Source: a candidate division BRC1 bacterium HGW-BRC1-1 (GTDB taxonomy: Bacteria; Sumerlaeota; Sumerlaeia; Sumerlaeales; Sumerlaeaceae). Taken from it: a stretch of 64,000 nucleotides of DNA. The position numbers and the translations under genes are program-made. Within the stretch, counting starts at the first letter, position 1, and the number at the start of each line of letters is the position of its first letter. The notes below the pieces were generated by a model. The model saw only the letters and a program-made list of their open reading frames with translations, did not search any database and was not told where the DNA came from. This document shows positions 27,040 through 35,559 of the stretch, one piece after another. The stretch is taken from the NCBI GenBank assembly GCA_002842095.1, contig PHCB01000009.1, positions 133,468-197,467 of the forward strand, read 5' to 3'.

Positions 27040-27072
27040 GGCTGTGAATAAGCTGTGTACAAGCTGTGAGCT
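27040..27072 (-). promoter_or_regulatory. Three 11-bp direct repeats upstream of nrdJ (candidate operator)
   Basis: GGCTGTGAATA, AGCTGTGTACA and AGCTGTGAGCT follow one another with an exact 11-base period, 31-63 bases before the nrdJ start codon. One helical turn per repeat suits a protein binding on one face of the helix. TTATTCACA on the nrdJ strand is one base from a DnaA box. No canonical NrdR box pair was seen. Function is inferred. Confidence 0.35.
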
Positions 27073-27274
27073 ATTTATGCAACGAATAGCCATATCTGGT
27101 ACACAACAGGGGCAAGGTAATGCTATATGTTGTAGGGGGGGTCAACAAGAATCTTCATCCCCACCCCCCGCAGGTAAGTTCAAGTAAGCCAAATCTTCAC
27201 CCCCACGGCACCACCTTTTTACGGCGAAAGGCCAAAAAAAATCGTAAAATCGGGGCAAAAAGATGGGGGGAGGG

Positions 27275-27317
27275 ATGGACGAAATGGACACTATGGACAC
27301 TATGGACGCGATGGACA
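27275..27317 (+). repeat. Family B 9-bp repeat array (ATGGACNNN)
   Basis: Five perfectly spaced units ATGGACGAA, ATGGACACT (twice), ATGGACGCG, ATGGAC, preceded by a G-rich tract. This is the most regular array of the family. Confidence 0.88.
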
Positions 27318-27378
27318 AGGCCTGACCGAGGCAACGACAACCGCAATTCCCCCGAAAGTTTTTATTTTTTTCCCTGCC

Positions 27379-27447
27379 TTTGCTTTTCTTTGCGCCTTTG
27401 CGTCTTTGCGTCTTTGCGTCTTTGCGTCAAAGTTTTGGCTTTTGTGT
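27379..27447 (+). repeat. Family A dispersed repeat, expanded copy
   Basis: TTGCTTTTCTTTGCGCCTTTG followed by three CGTCTTTG units and GTCAAAGTTTTGGCTTTTG. The additional internal CGTCTTTG units show that the element varies by unit number. Confidence 0.85.
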
Positions 27448-27470
27448 TTTGTTATGCCGATGGTCTTCCC

Positions 27471-29894
27471 ATGAAACGCAATCTCACCCGCTTCTTCCCC
27501 CTGCTGCTGCTGGCTGTGGCGCTCGTCGTGCCGCTGATGGAGTTGTGGTACTCGGGTGCCCACGGCTCGCCGGGGATCGCGCGGTCGGATTACGAATTCT
27601 ACTTTTCCCCGCAGCGTGTTTTTCTCACGCGATGGTTTCACCGGGGCGTGTTTCCCTTCTGGAACCCCCATCTCTTTTGCGGTTATCCCGTGGTGGAAAG
27701 CCTGCAGACAGCCTTGTTTTATCCGCTGAACTCGCTTTTTCTTATGACGCTGCCGCCCGCCCCCGGGTTGCTGGTGTTTCTTTCGCTGCACATTGTGGCC
27801 GCCGCCGCCGCGACCTGGTTTGCGCTGCGTCGTGCGTTGCGGTTCATGCCAACGGCCGCCGCCGCAGGCGCGCTGGTGCATGTGCTGGGGGCCGTGTTCG
27901 CATCGCGTTTCCTTGCGGGACACCTGATCTCCACCTGCGCGCTCACATGGATGCCCCTCGCCGTGGCGTCGCTCATGCGCCACCTTGAAGACCGGCGACG
28001 AGACGGACCCACCGCCGAGGATCGCAGCTATCTGTTTCTCTCGGTAGCCGCCACCGCGCTTATCATCCTCTCGGGCGCGCCGCAATACGCCCTGTACACG
28101 CTCTGGATGCAGGCCACGGTGGCGGCCTTCGCGCCGGGTACACCGCGTCGCACGCGACTCGCTTCGTGCCTCACCATCTGGTTCTGGGCCGCGCTCATTG
28201 CCGCGCCGCAACTCGCCCCGGTCATCCTTTACACGCCTTATGCGAACCGTGGGTCGGGGTCGTATTCCGCCGTCACCTCGATTCTCTCGCTGGTCTCCGC
28301 GGCCTTCGAATTCGTTTTCCGCTATCCCGCCGGCGACGGCATCACACGGGTTCACCTGAATCGCCGCGGCATTTGGGATCACGCCGGATACTGCGGCACG
28401 GCGGCGCTGTTGCTGGCCGCTGCGGGGGCGGCGGCGACGCTCGCCCACCTGCGCACGCGCCGGGGGGTGCAGGCGCTGCAGGCATGCGCAATCCTTGCGC
28501 TGGGCGTCATTCACATCACACTGGGATGGCTGCCCGGCTTCGAGTTTTTCCGCGAACCCATGCGCGCGCTGGGTTTCATGATCGTCGCCGTCGCCATGCT
28601 GTCAGCCCTCGCCCTCACGCTGCTGGCCGAGGGCGGTGATGGGGCCCGGCGAGTGCACCGCGCACTGGTGGCCTTTACCGCCCTGTTTGCCGCGGGCACA
28701 GCCACCGCCGCTCTGTGGGCGACTCTCGCCCCGGCCGCTGTCGCACAGATGCTTCTCACGCTGGGCGAGGTGCGGTCCGCCCTACACCCCAGCGTGTTCG
28801 CGCTGATCGAATCCATCGGGCGCGACCCACGCATCGTGGCGGGGCCATTCGCTGCGGCAATGTTGCAGGGAACGGGCCTGGCCGCTGCCACGCTGATTAT
28901 CACACTCTTCGCACGCCGACGTTCCCGCGCCGCAGTGGCCGCTTTTGCACTGCTCATAGCCGCCGACGTCACCACCGCCAACCATCTCTTCTTCCGCAGC
29001 TGGCTGCGAGGCGACCAAACCGGCTGGTCTACCGGGGCGCGCACCGCAGCCGAGGCGATGGTCGCCCCCGCCCGCGCCGGGGAGGCAATGCCCGCACGCA
29101 CGAGCCTGCCGGGCGAAATGTCCAACGCGTCGCAACTTATCGAGGGCCTCTCGGAGCCCTTCGGTTACGACCCCCTCCAGCCGCGCCTCTCCGGAGCCCG
29201 CGGCCCCACATGGATCAGCGACGGTCAGCCCATTAACGAACGCCCCGCCAGACCTGCCGGCCGACAACAGCGTCAGCAGGCTCTGGGCATCCGCTACGAA
29301 ATCGCCGCCATTCCCGGCACCGAGAACCTGCCCGAGGAAACCCTGCAGACCGATCGTCGCTACCAAGTGACGGACAACGACCCCGCTGCGGGCATCGCCA
29401 CACTGGCCGCCGCCGCCGCCGAGCGACCCGTGGATGAACCGGCGTTCGGTCCCCTCAATGGCACACTGGATATTGTGCCCCCCGGCACGCTGCCCGCCGA
29501 CCTCGTCACCACGGCACCCCCCGCAGCCGCACTCGCCGGCGCCATGGGCCACGTGCGCCATGTGCCCGTGGACACCCCCAATGCGCTGCGCTTCGACACC
29601 GTCACCACCGGCCCCGCACTTCTGATGGTGCGCATAACCTGGCTGCCCGGCTGGAGCCTGACCCTCAACAACCAACCCGCCCCGCCGCCCGTGCGCGCCA
29701 ACGGCTGGATGATGGCCATCCCCCTGCCCACCGGCCTCACCCACGTGCAACTAACCTACCGCCCACCCCACTTCGCGCTATGGCTGATCATATCCCTCAC
29801 CACCACCCTCCTCCTCGCAGCGGCAACGGTAACGCGAAATAAAATCATGACGCAAAGGCGCAAAGAACGCAAAGAAAAGACTCTTTATAATTAA
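27471..29894 (+). CDS. YfhO-like multi-spanning membrane protein (GT-C-type)
   Basis: About 807 residues. A dozen or more hydrophobic helices follow an N-terminal segment (MKRNLTRFFPLLLLAVAL). The loop PFWNPHLFCGYPVVESLQTALFYPLN is characteristic of the YfhO family, members of which are linked to lipid-carried sugar transfer onto cell-envelope polymers. A large C-terminal extracytoplasmic domain ends with a membrane helix. The last 17 residues (MTQRRKERKEK...) are encoded by a family A repeat, so the original stop was probably lost or lies where the repeat inserted. The ATG at 27471 is chosen because upstream sequence is repeats. The specific activity is unknown. Confidence 0.75.
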   Translation: MKRNLTRFFPLLLLAVALVVPLMELWYSGAHGSPGIARSDYEFYFSPQRVFLTRWFHRGVFPFWNPHLFCGYPVVESLQTALFYPLNSLFLMTLPPAPGLLVFLSLHIVAAAAATWFALRRALRFMPTAAAAGALVHVLGAVFASRFLAGHLISTCALTWMPLAVASLMRHLEDRRRDGPTAEDRSYLFLSVAATALIILSGAPQYALYTLWMQATVAAFAPGTPRRTRLASCLTIWFWAALIAAPQLAPVILYTPYANRGSGSYSAVTSILSLVSAAFEFVFRYPAGDGITRVHLNRRGIWDHAGYCGTAALLLAAAGAAATLAHLRTRRGVQALQACAILALGVIHITLGWLPGFEFFREPMRALGFMIVAVAMLSALALTLLAEGGDGARRVHRALVAFTALFAAGTATAALWATLAPAAVAQMLLTLGEVRSALHPSVFALIESIGRDPRIVAGPFAAAMLQGTGLAAATLIITLFARRRSRAAVAAFALLIAADVTTANHLFFRSWLRGDQTGWSTGARTAAEAMVAPARAGEAMPARTSLPGEMSNASQLIEGLSEPFGYDPLQPRLSGARGPTWISDGQPINERPARPAGRQQRQQALGIRYEIAAIPGTENLPEETLQTDRRYQVTDNDPAAGIATLAAAAAERPVDEPAFGPLNGTLDIVPPGTLPADLVTTAPPAAALAGAMGHVRHVPVDTPNALRFDTVTTGPALLMVRITWLPGWSLTLNNQPAPPPVRANGWMMAIPLPTGLTHVQLTYRPPHFALWLIISLTTTLLLAAATVTRNKIMTQRRKERKEKTLYN
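29849..29880 (-). repeat. Family A repeat within the 3' end of the YfhO-like gene
   Basis: GACGCAAAGGCGCAAAGAAC then GCAAAGAAAAG, in coding frame as TQRRKERKEK, followed by the stop at 29892. Compare the era 3' end. Confidence 0.85.
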
Positions 29895-29924
29895 AAGATT
29901 TATTAAGAAATTCTCTTTATTACA

Positions 29925-30007
29925 TTTCTTTGTGTCTTTGTGCCAATGCTTATGCTTTATGCTTTTCTTTGCGCCCTTTGCGTCTTTGCGTCTTTGCGTC
30001 ATTGTTT
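29925..30007 (+). repeat. Two family A copies upstream of the GNAT gene
   Basis: A shorter copy (TTTCTTTGTGTCTTTGTGCC) and then a full copy with TGCTTTTCTTTGCGCCCTTTG plus CGTCTTTG units, ending GTCATTGTTTTTAAC. The last repeat ends about 50 bases before the acetyltransferase start. Confidence 0.82.
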
Positions 30008-30057
30008 TTAACCTCCCCCCGAATTGCTCCGTTGCCCTATTTGTAGCTTATGAAACC

Positions 30058-30552
30058 TTGAAGACAGAAACCCTTACCCGGCCGCGGAAGGCTATCGTGA
30101 CGGACGTGCCGAAGATGCAGAAGATCATCAACCACTTCGCCGACCGCAACGAGATGCTCCATAAAAGCCTTAACGAGCTTTATGAGCATATCCGCGATTT
30201 TACCGTGATGGAGGAGGACGGCGAAATTCTCGGCTGTGCCGCCATCCATGTGGTGTGGGACGATCTCGCAGAACTCAAATCGGTGGCTGTGGCTTCCACT
30301 GCCCAGGGGCGCGGCGTGGGCAAAACACTTGTCGACCACGTTCTGGGAGAAGCCCGCGAACTGGGCCTGAAGCGCGTGTTTGCCCTTACCTATGTGCCCG
30401 ACTTTTTCGCGGCCCGGGGCTTCCGTCTCATCGATCGCAACATGCTGCCCCACAAAGTCTGGGGCGAGTGCATCAAGTGCCACAAGTTCCCCAACTGTAA
30501 CGAAATCGCCATGATGGTGCACCTCGACGCCCCCCACGTCGAAACGAACTGA
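30058..30552 (+). CDS. GNAT-family N-acetyltransferase (ArgA-like)
   Basis: About 164 residues. Homology starts at RKAIVTDVPKMQKIINHFAD and includes LGCAAIHVVWDDLAEL, the acetyl-CoA pyrophosphate loop AQGRGVGKTLVDHV (Q/RxxGxG/A) and the C-terminal CIKCHKFPNCNEIAM. This pattern matches short stand-alone N-acetylglutamate synthases of arginine synthesis. No ATG is available between the repeat and the domain; TTG at 30058 or GTG at 30097 are the candidates, and the longer track start runs through a repeat. Enzyme class is secure; the amino-acid substrate is likely glutamate. Confidence 0.8.
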   Translation: MKTETLTRPRKAIVTDVPKMQKIINHFADRNEMLHKSLNELYEHIRDFTVMEEDGEILGCAAIHVVWDDLAELKSVAVASTAQGRGVGKTLVDHVLGEARELGLKRVFALTYVPDFFAARGFRLIDRNMLPHKVWGECIKCHKFPNCNEIAMMVHLDAPHVETN

Positions 30553-30656
30553 GCGAAACGCTCACACCAACGGGAACCATCTTCGCGCACAAGTTTCCAA
30601 CTCCACAACCCACCGGCAGAAAATCCCTCCGCCGGCGGCAACCGACAGGAGCACCC

Positions 30657-32537
30657 ATGAACCAGCGCCTTTGCACGTTGATCACCGCATCTCTGCTTGC
30701 CTTCGGCAGCATCCTTCCCGTGGCCGCAGCTGAGTCCGCCACCAAAGAAAAATCCAAATCCGCCACCAGCGACCCCGTCGCGAAAGAAATTAACAAGGTC
30801 GACTCCAAAGCCGGCGGCGATTCCAAATCCAAGCTGATCGTGGTGCCCATCCACGGGACGCTGCCCGAGCGCGGCGTCACCCTCACCCTGTTCGGTAACC
30901 GTTCCGACAGCCTGAAAGATTATCTGGACCTGCTGCGCCGCGCCCGCGCCGACAAGAACGTGGAGGGCGTGGTGCTGCGTTTCACCGACCTCACCATCGG
31001 TCTGGCCGCCGTTCAGGAACTGCGCCAGGCGGTGGACGACCTCCGCGCCCACGGCAAAAAAACCACTGCGCTGCTCGAAACCGACTCGCAAGCCGCCTAC
31101 ATCATCGCCTCGGCCTGCGAGGAAATCGTGATGCCCCCCAGCGGCTACCTCATGCTTCACGGCGTGAAGGCCGACAGCTACTTCCTCAAGGGCCTGCTGG
31201 CCAAGCTGGGCGTGCGCGCCGAGGTAATCCACATCGGCCAGTATAAGGCCGCCGGCGAGATGTTTACCGAGGACTCCTTCACCACCCCGGCCCGCGCCAA
31301 CATGAACGAAATGGTGGACGACCTGTTCGACCAGATGACCACCATGGTGGCCCAGTCGCGCAAGATGACTCAGGAGCAGGCCGTGGCGGCGATCAACCAC
31401 GGACCCATGAGCCCCGACGAAGCGACCTCCATGGGCCTCATCGACCGCGTGGCCTATGCCGAGGAAGTTTACGAAACAAAAGAAGACGACGGCGCGAAGA
31501 TCGTGCAGATGGACGATTACGACAACGCCAACGAGTCGAAATCATCCGATCTCTCCCCCTTCTCGCTGCTGCTGGGTCTGGCGTCGCCCTCCTCCATGAC
31601 GGCCTCCTCCGGCGCCGACAGCAAATACCCGCAGGTGGCTGTGGTGTACGCCACCGGTCCCATCGTGGGCGGCACCGCCGAGGGCATGCTGGGCGGCGAC
31701 GAACAGATTGCCGCCGAGGATTTCATCGAAACGCTGGAGGAGATCCGCGCCGACGACAAAATCCGCGCGGTCATCCTGCGCGTGAGCAGCCCGGGCGGGT
31801 CGGCCTTTGCCAGCGACCTCATCTGGCGCAAAATGGAAGAGTTGAAAAAGGCCAAGCCAGTCGTGGTTTCCATGGGCGACGTGGCGGCCTCGGGCGGCTA
31901 TTACATTGCGATGGGCGCGAACCGCGTGGTGGCCCAGGCGGGCACTCTGACGGGCTCCATCGGAGTGGTGGGCGGCAAGGCCGATCTGGCCGGTCTGTAC
32001 GAAAAGGTGGGCGTGAAAAAGGAAACCATCTCGCGCGGCGACTACGCCGGGCTGCTGTCGGAGACGGGGGGTTTCTCGCCCAAGGAGCACGACGCCATCG
32101 AGCGCATGATGCGCCAGACCTACGACGAGTTCGTGGCGAAGGCCGCCGCCGGACGCAACATGACCCCCGAGCAGATGAACGAACTGGCCCAGGGTAAGGT
32201 GTGGACGGGCCAACGCGCCAAAGACGTGGGTCTGGTGGATGCGCTTGGCGGCATGGGCCTCGCCGTGGATGAAACAAAAAATCTGCTGGGTATGAAATCC
32301 GACGACAAAGTGGGCCTGGTGTCCTACCCCAAGGAAGTGGGTCTGATGGACATGCTGCGCAAGGCCATCGGCAAAGATGCCACCATGGCCATGAACCCGC
32401 TGACTGGCGGCGCATCCGTGGCCGCGCTTCTGCCCGAAGGTCTGGCCTCCGCCCTCACCACCGCCCGCTCCGCAGCGGCCCTGTTGAACAAGGAGCGGGT
32501 CATCATGATGATGCCCTTCCTCCCCGTTATCCGCTGA
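30657..32537 (+). CDS. sppA: Signal peptide peptidase SppA, 67-kDa (two-domain) type
   Basis: A 626-residue S49-family serine protease with a signal peptide (residues 1-25, cleaved near VAA-AES) and two tandem ClpP-like domains. The general-base Lys is expected in the first domain at VIHIGQYKAAGEMFT. The nucleophile Ser is in the second domain, GDVAASGGYYIAMGANRVVA, followed by GTLTGSIGVVGG. It degrades signal peptides and membrane-protein fragments at the periplasmic face. AGGAG lies five bases before the ATG. Length agrees with E. coli-type SppA. Confidence 0.93.
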   Translation: MNQRLCTLITASLLAFGSILPVAAAESATKEKSKSATSDPVAKEINKVDSKAGGDSKSKLIVVPIHGTLPERGVTLTLFGNRSDSLKDYLDLLRRARADKNVEGVVLRFTDLTIGLAAVQELRQAVDDLRAHGKKTTALLETDSQAAYIIASACEEIVMPPSGYLMLHGVKADSYFLKGLLAKLGVRAEVIHIGQYKAAGEMFTEDSFTTPARANMNEMVDDLFDQMTTMVAQSRKMTQEQAVAAINHGPMSPDEATSMGLIDRVAYAEEVYETKEDDGAKIVQMDDYDNANESKSSDLSPFSLLLGLASPSSMTASSGADSKYPQVAVVYATGPIVGGTAEGMLGGDEQIAAEDFIETLEEIRADDKIRAVILRVSSPGGSAFASDLIWRKMEELKKAKPVVVSMGDVAASGGYYIAMGANRVVAQAGTLTGSIGVVGGKADLAGLYEKVGVKKETISRGDYAGLLSETGGFSPKEHDAIERMMRQTYDEFVAKAAAGRNMTPEQMNELAQGKVWTGQRAKDVGLVDALGGMGLAVDETKNLLGMKSDDKVGLVSYPKEVGLMDMLRKAIGKDATMAMNPLTGGASVAALLPEGLASALTTARSAAALLNKERVIMMMPFLPVIR

Positions 32538-32555
32538 TTTCGCAGGGTTTGTTTC

Positions 32556-33542
32556 TTATGAGCGCTTTTCTTTGCGCCTTTGCGCCTTTGCGTCAGAGTT
32601 TTTACTCTTTGCTTTGAATCCGAAATTGTTCAGATCGAAATCCGTTTTGCGCCAGTTCTTGCGCACCTTTACCCATAGCTCCAGATACGCTCCGCGGCCC
32701 GTCAGTTGCTCGATATCCACGCGCGCTTCCTGCCCGATGCGTTTGAGCATCGCGCCGCCGTCGCCGATCACGATGCCCTTCTGGCTTTCGCGCTCCACGT
32801 AAATTGTCACGCGGATGAAGTCCTTGTTGGGCCTCTCCGTGAACTCCTCCGTCTCGGTGAAAATCGCGTACGGCACCTCATCGCCGAGGTTTGTGAACAC
32901 CTTCTCGCGCACAATTTCCGCCACGAGAAACCGCTCGTCGCGGTCGCTCAGTTGCTCGGGATCGTAATAGCGCGGCCCCGGATTGAGGCGCGCAACGGTG
33001 GCTTCCATCAGCGCCGGCACGCCGTCGCCGGTCAGCGCGCTGATGGCGAACATCTGCGTGTAGCGTTCCGGGTCCAACCCCAGCCTCAAGGCCGTTTCCC
33101 TCACCACGTCCACCCCCTCGATCTGGCGCAACTGGTCGGTTTTGTTCATCACCAGAAAACGCGAGGGGACCCGCACCCCGGCCAGCAATTCCTCCAGCCG
33201 CTCGTTGGCCGGTTCGCGGTCGGTGGCGTCCACCAGATGGATCAACACGTCCAGCGACTCCAGCGCCTCGCGCACGCGAAACATCAGCGCCTCGTTGAAA
33301 CGGTCCGTCGGCACGATCACGCCGGGGGTGTCGACAAACACCACCTGATAGTCGTCCGTTGACACAATTCCCGTGATGCGGTCCCGCGTGGTTTGCGGTT
33401 TATCGCTCACGATGGCAATCTTTTCACCCACCAGCGCGTTGAGCAAAGTGCTCTTGCCCGCGTTGGGTTTGCCCAATATGGCCGCAAAACCCGAACGGTG
33501 CCCCGGGCCGACCTCACCAATTTTATGTAATGATTCTTCCAT
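32556..33542 (-). CDS. era: GTPase Era (16S rRNA/30S maturation)
   Basis: 328 residues. G1 is GKPNAGKSTLLNAL, G2 KPQTTRDRITG, G3 FVDTPG, G4 NKTD and G5 is near FAISALTGDGV. The C-terminal KH domain has GDGGAMLKRIGQEARVDIE and WVKVRKNWR. Era binds the 3' end of 16S rRNA during small-subunit assembly. The protein is about 25 residues longer than usual: the tail SDAKAQRRKEKRS after FGFKAKSKN is encoded by a family A repeat that supplies the last 13 codons and the region of the stop. It is convergent with sppA. Confidence 0.95.
   Translation of the reverse strand: MEESLHKIGEVGPGHRSGFAAILGKPNAGKSTLLNALVGEKIAIVSDKPQTTRDRITGIVSTDDYQVVFVDTPGVIVPTDRFNEALMFRVREALESLDVLIHLVDATDREPANERLEELLAGVRVPSRFLVMNKTDQLRQIEGVDVVRETALRLGLDPERYTQMFAISALTGDGVPALMEATVARLNPGPRYYDPEQLSDRDERFLVAEIVREKVFTNLGDEVPYAIFTETEEFTERPNKDFIRVTIYVERESQKGIVIGDGGAMLKRIGQEARVDIEQLTGRGAYLELWVKVRKNWRKTDFDLNNFGFKAKSKNSDAKAQRRKEKRS
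32562..32612 (+). repeat. Family A repeat forming the 3' end of era
   Basis: GCTTTTCTTTGCGCCTTTGCG then CCTTTGCGTCAGAGTTTTTAC on the plus strand. On the era strand it reads GACGCAAAGGCGCAAAG and gives the DAKAQRRKEK tail. Confidence 0.87.
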
Positions 33543-33598
33543 TTGTTATGTCTAATGCAGACACAGTGCCTGAAAATTAACTCACGAGGATGAACATC

Positions 33599-34810
33599 AT
33601 GAAACAAATCTTCAGCGTTTGCGTGGCCCTTTTGCTGGCCACCGGCGCGTTTGCCGAAACAACCGCCGATGTAACCGTGGCGCGAAGTGGTGACTCCGTC
33701 AACCTGGCGGGCAACGTCATCAGCTTCAACGCCTCCCGCAGTGCCACCGCCCCCAATTCGTTTATGCTGCGCGACGCCGCCGGCCAGACCCGCGTGGCCG
33801 TGTGGCCCGATGTGTTTGCCGGTGTGGTGGGCCGCGAAGGCCTTGTGGCCGGAGCTCAGGTTTCCGTTAAAGGCGAAATTGCAGAATTCAAAGGTCGCGC
33901 CGAAGTGCACGTAAAAGACCCTGCCGGATTAAAAATCGGCGCTGCCCCCGCCGCTGCTGCGGCTGTGGCGAAGGCCGCCGCCCCCGTGGCCGCCGTGGTG
34001 GATAAAGCCGCCACCGCCCTCACTTCCGCGCCGCTGGCCGCGGGTGGTGCCATCGTGACCGCGACCACCGTCACCGCCAACGTGGCCGCAGCGGCCATTC
34101 AGGCTGTGGCCGGTGCCCCCGCAGCCGCGGGTATCACGCCCCTCGGCGCCATCACCGCCGCCCAGAAGGGTCAGACCGTCACCGTTCGCGGCACCGTGTT
34201 GAGCGCCCGCAAACCCCGCACCGACACCGCGCCTTACGTCATCAAGTTGCAGGGCACCGACGGCGGCACCCTCGACATGGTCTTCTGGAAAGACACCGCC
34301 GACCAATTGAAACCAGCCCAACAGGTCAACGTGGGCGATCAGGTGCAGGCCACCGGCGAGGTGAATGAGTACCGCGAATCGCTTCAGTTGAAACTGGCCA
34401 GCCCCGAAAGCCTGAAAACCCAGAAGAGCGACCCGGCCATCTTCACAGCCCCCGCTGCGGCACCCGGCGCACCGGCTGCACCCGCTGTTGGCGCACCCCA
34501 GGCCAGCGCCGCCAGCCTCACCGGCACCAGCGCATTCGCTCAGGCCGCCGTTAATTCCCGCACGGTGGTGGAGGGACTTGTGATGAAGGTTGAACCCATC
34601 CACCTGGGCCGCAAAGTGCAGGTACGCGAGCGCAACGGCGCCACCGTGGACCTGCTCATGTGGGATACCGCCGACGCCGGCAACCCCACCGTGCGCAACC
34701 TCGTGCCGGCCGCCAGCCAAATGAAAGTCGCGGGCGTCGTCCTTCCCGTCCAAGGCACCAACACCCTCGTAGTCTCCCAACCCGAAGAGATTATTTCCGT
34801 AGTTCAGTAA
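33599..34810 (+). CDS. Secreted protein with three OB-fold (tRNA-anticodon-like) domains
   Basis: About 403 residues. A signal peptide (MKQIFSVCVALLLATGAFA) is followed by three OB-fold-like units: NSFMLRDAAGQTRVAVWP, then TVTVRGTVLSARKPRTD with GGTLDMVFWKD and VQATGEVNEYRESLQLKL, then VVEGLVMKVEPIHLGRKVQV with LLMWD. Ala-rich linkers (AAAAAVAKAAAP and PGAPAAPAVGAP) join them. OB folds of this kind bind oligosaccharides, metals or nucleic acid; here the ligand is unknown. GAGG lies nine bases before the ATG at 33599, so this start is favoured over 33590. A strong terminator follows. I do not recognise a specific family. Confidence 0.7.
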   Translation: MKQIFSVCVALLLATGAFAETTADVTVARSGDSVNLAGNVISFNASRSATAPNSFMLRDAAGQTRVAVWPDVFAGVVGREGLVAGAQVSVKGEIAEFKGRAEVHVKDPAGLKIGAAPAAAAAVAKAAAPVAAVVDKAATALTSAPLAAGGAIVTATTVTANVAAAAIQAVAGAPAAAGITPLGAITAAQKGQTVTVRGTVLSARKPRTDTAPYVIKLQGTDGGTLDMVFWKDTADQLKPAQQVNVGDQVQATGEVNEYRESLQLKLASPESLKTQKSDPAIFTAPAAAPGAPAAPAVGAPQASAASLTGTSAFAQAAVNSRTVVEGLVMKVEPIHLGRKVQVRERNGATVDLLMWDTADAGNPTVRNLVPAASQMKVAGVVLPVQGTNTLVVSQPEEIISVVQ

Positions 34811-34833
34811 CACGCAGGAACGGATAGTGCAAC

Positions 34834-34880
34834 GCGCGTGGGTCGGATGAAAATGTTTCTCCGACCCACGCGCTTTTTTT
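34834..34880 (+). terminator. Rho-independent terminator
   Basis: Perfect 13-base stem GCGCGTGGGTCGG / CCGACCCACGCGC with a 14-base loop and an immediate run of seven T. It ends the OB-fold gene. Confidence 0.9.
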
Positions 34881-34932
34881 GCAGGTGGGAAGATTAGTTT
34901 TTCAGCCGCAATGATGCAAAAAACACATCATA

Positions 34933-34961
34933 TTGTGTCCCGATAAAGATCTTGGTACAAT
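34933..34961 (+). promoter_or_regulatory. Sigma-70-like promoter of the DUF2188 gene
   Basis: TTGTGT, a 17-base spacer and TACAAT, located 80 bases before the DUF2188 start, directly after the previous terminator. It is the clearest -35/-10 pair in the window by eye. Confidence 0.45.
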
Positions 34962-35041
34962 ATATGGCATTTTGCTGTGTACTTGTTGCAGTGCATGCGT
35001 TTCCTGCATAGCAACTTTTACTGGATAGGAGTTCTACACAA

Positions 35042-35272
35042 ATGGCAAAAGGCAAAAACCAGCATGTCACGCCCCATCCAGGAGGCGGTTGGCAAGTGAT
35101 TGGTGGCGGAAACAGTAGGGCCACCAGCCGTCATCCGACTCAGAGTGAGGCGATCGACGCTGGTCGTGACATCGCACGGAACCAAAGTTCTGAACTGGTT
35201 ATTCATCGGCCTAACGGGCAAATCCGTGACTCTGACAGTCACGGTCATGATCCATGCCCACCAGAGGGTTGA
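35042..35272 (+). CDS. DUF2188 domain protein
   Basis: A 76-residue cytoplasmic protein. MAKGKNQHVTPHPGGGWQVIGGG, a SEAIDAGRDIARNQSSELV helix-strand and HRPNGQIRDSDSHGHD match the short DUF2188 family, whose function is unknown but which is frequent on plasmids, prophages and defence islands. AGGAG precedes the ATG by ten bases. It has its own promoter and a hairpin terminator, so it is monocistronic. It sits just before the restriction-modification gene. Confidence 0.8.
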   Translation: MAKGKNQHVTPHPGGGWQVIGGGNSRATSRHPTQSEAIDAGRDIARNQSSELVIHRPNGQIRDSDSHGHDPCPPEG

Positions 35273-35290
35273 TCCTCAACCGTAATCCCG

Positions 35291-35328
35291 AACACGGCGC
35301 GTGCATTGGACGCGCCGTGTTTTCCTTT
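35291..35328 (+). terminator. Rho-independent terminator
   Basis: Perfect 12-base stem AACACGGCGCGT / ACGCGCCGTGTT, loop GCATTGG, followed by TTTCCTTT. It ends the DUF2188 transcript. Confidence 0.85.
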
Positions 35329-35559
35329 CCCATTGCAACTGGTTAGAGAATCAAACTGCGGTTGCTCTCGTGACTTGCGTATCCGCTGCGCCGCGTTTAG
35401 TTTTCCGTTTATCCAGATCGCCAACACTTGCGCGATCCGGCAAAACGATTGGGGGAGCACGTCTCACCATGGCGAAGCAACAGCGCAACGGAGCCGACAT
35501 AAAGGCCAACGCCAACACCGGCGCAATGGAAGGTAAAATGCCACGCCAAGGGAGCCCCC

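Larger units (their letters stand above)
27010..27470. other. Divergent intergenic region nrdJ / YfhO-like, repeat-rich
   Basis: About 460 bases. From left to right it holds the 11-bp direct repeats of nrdJ, G- and C-runs near 27134-27170, a family B array (27275-27317) and a long family A copy (27379-27447). The track ORF from 27120 reads through all of these and is not used as the gene start. Confidence 0.6.

Noticed and set aside
27010-27120. Paired NrdR boxes upstream of nrdJ
   Set aside because: Only weak AT-containing matches without the expected spacing; the 11-bp repeats are better supported.
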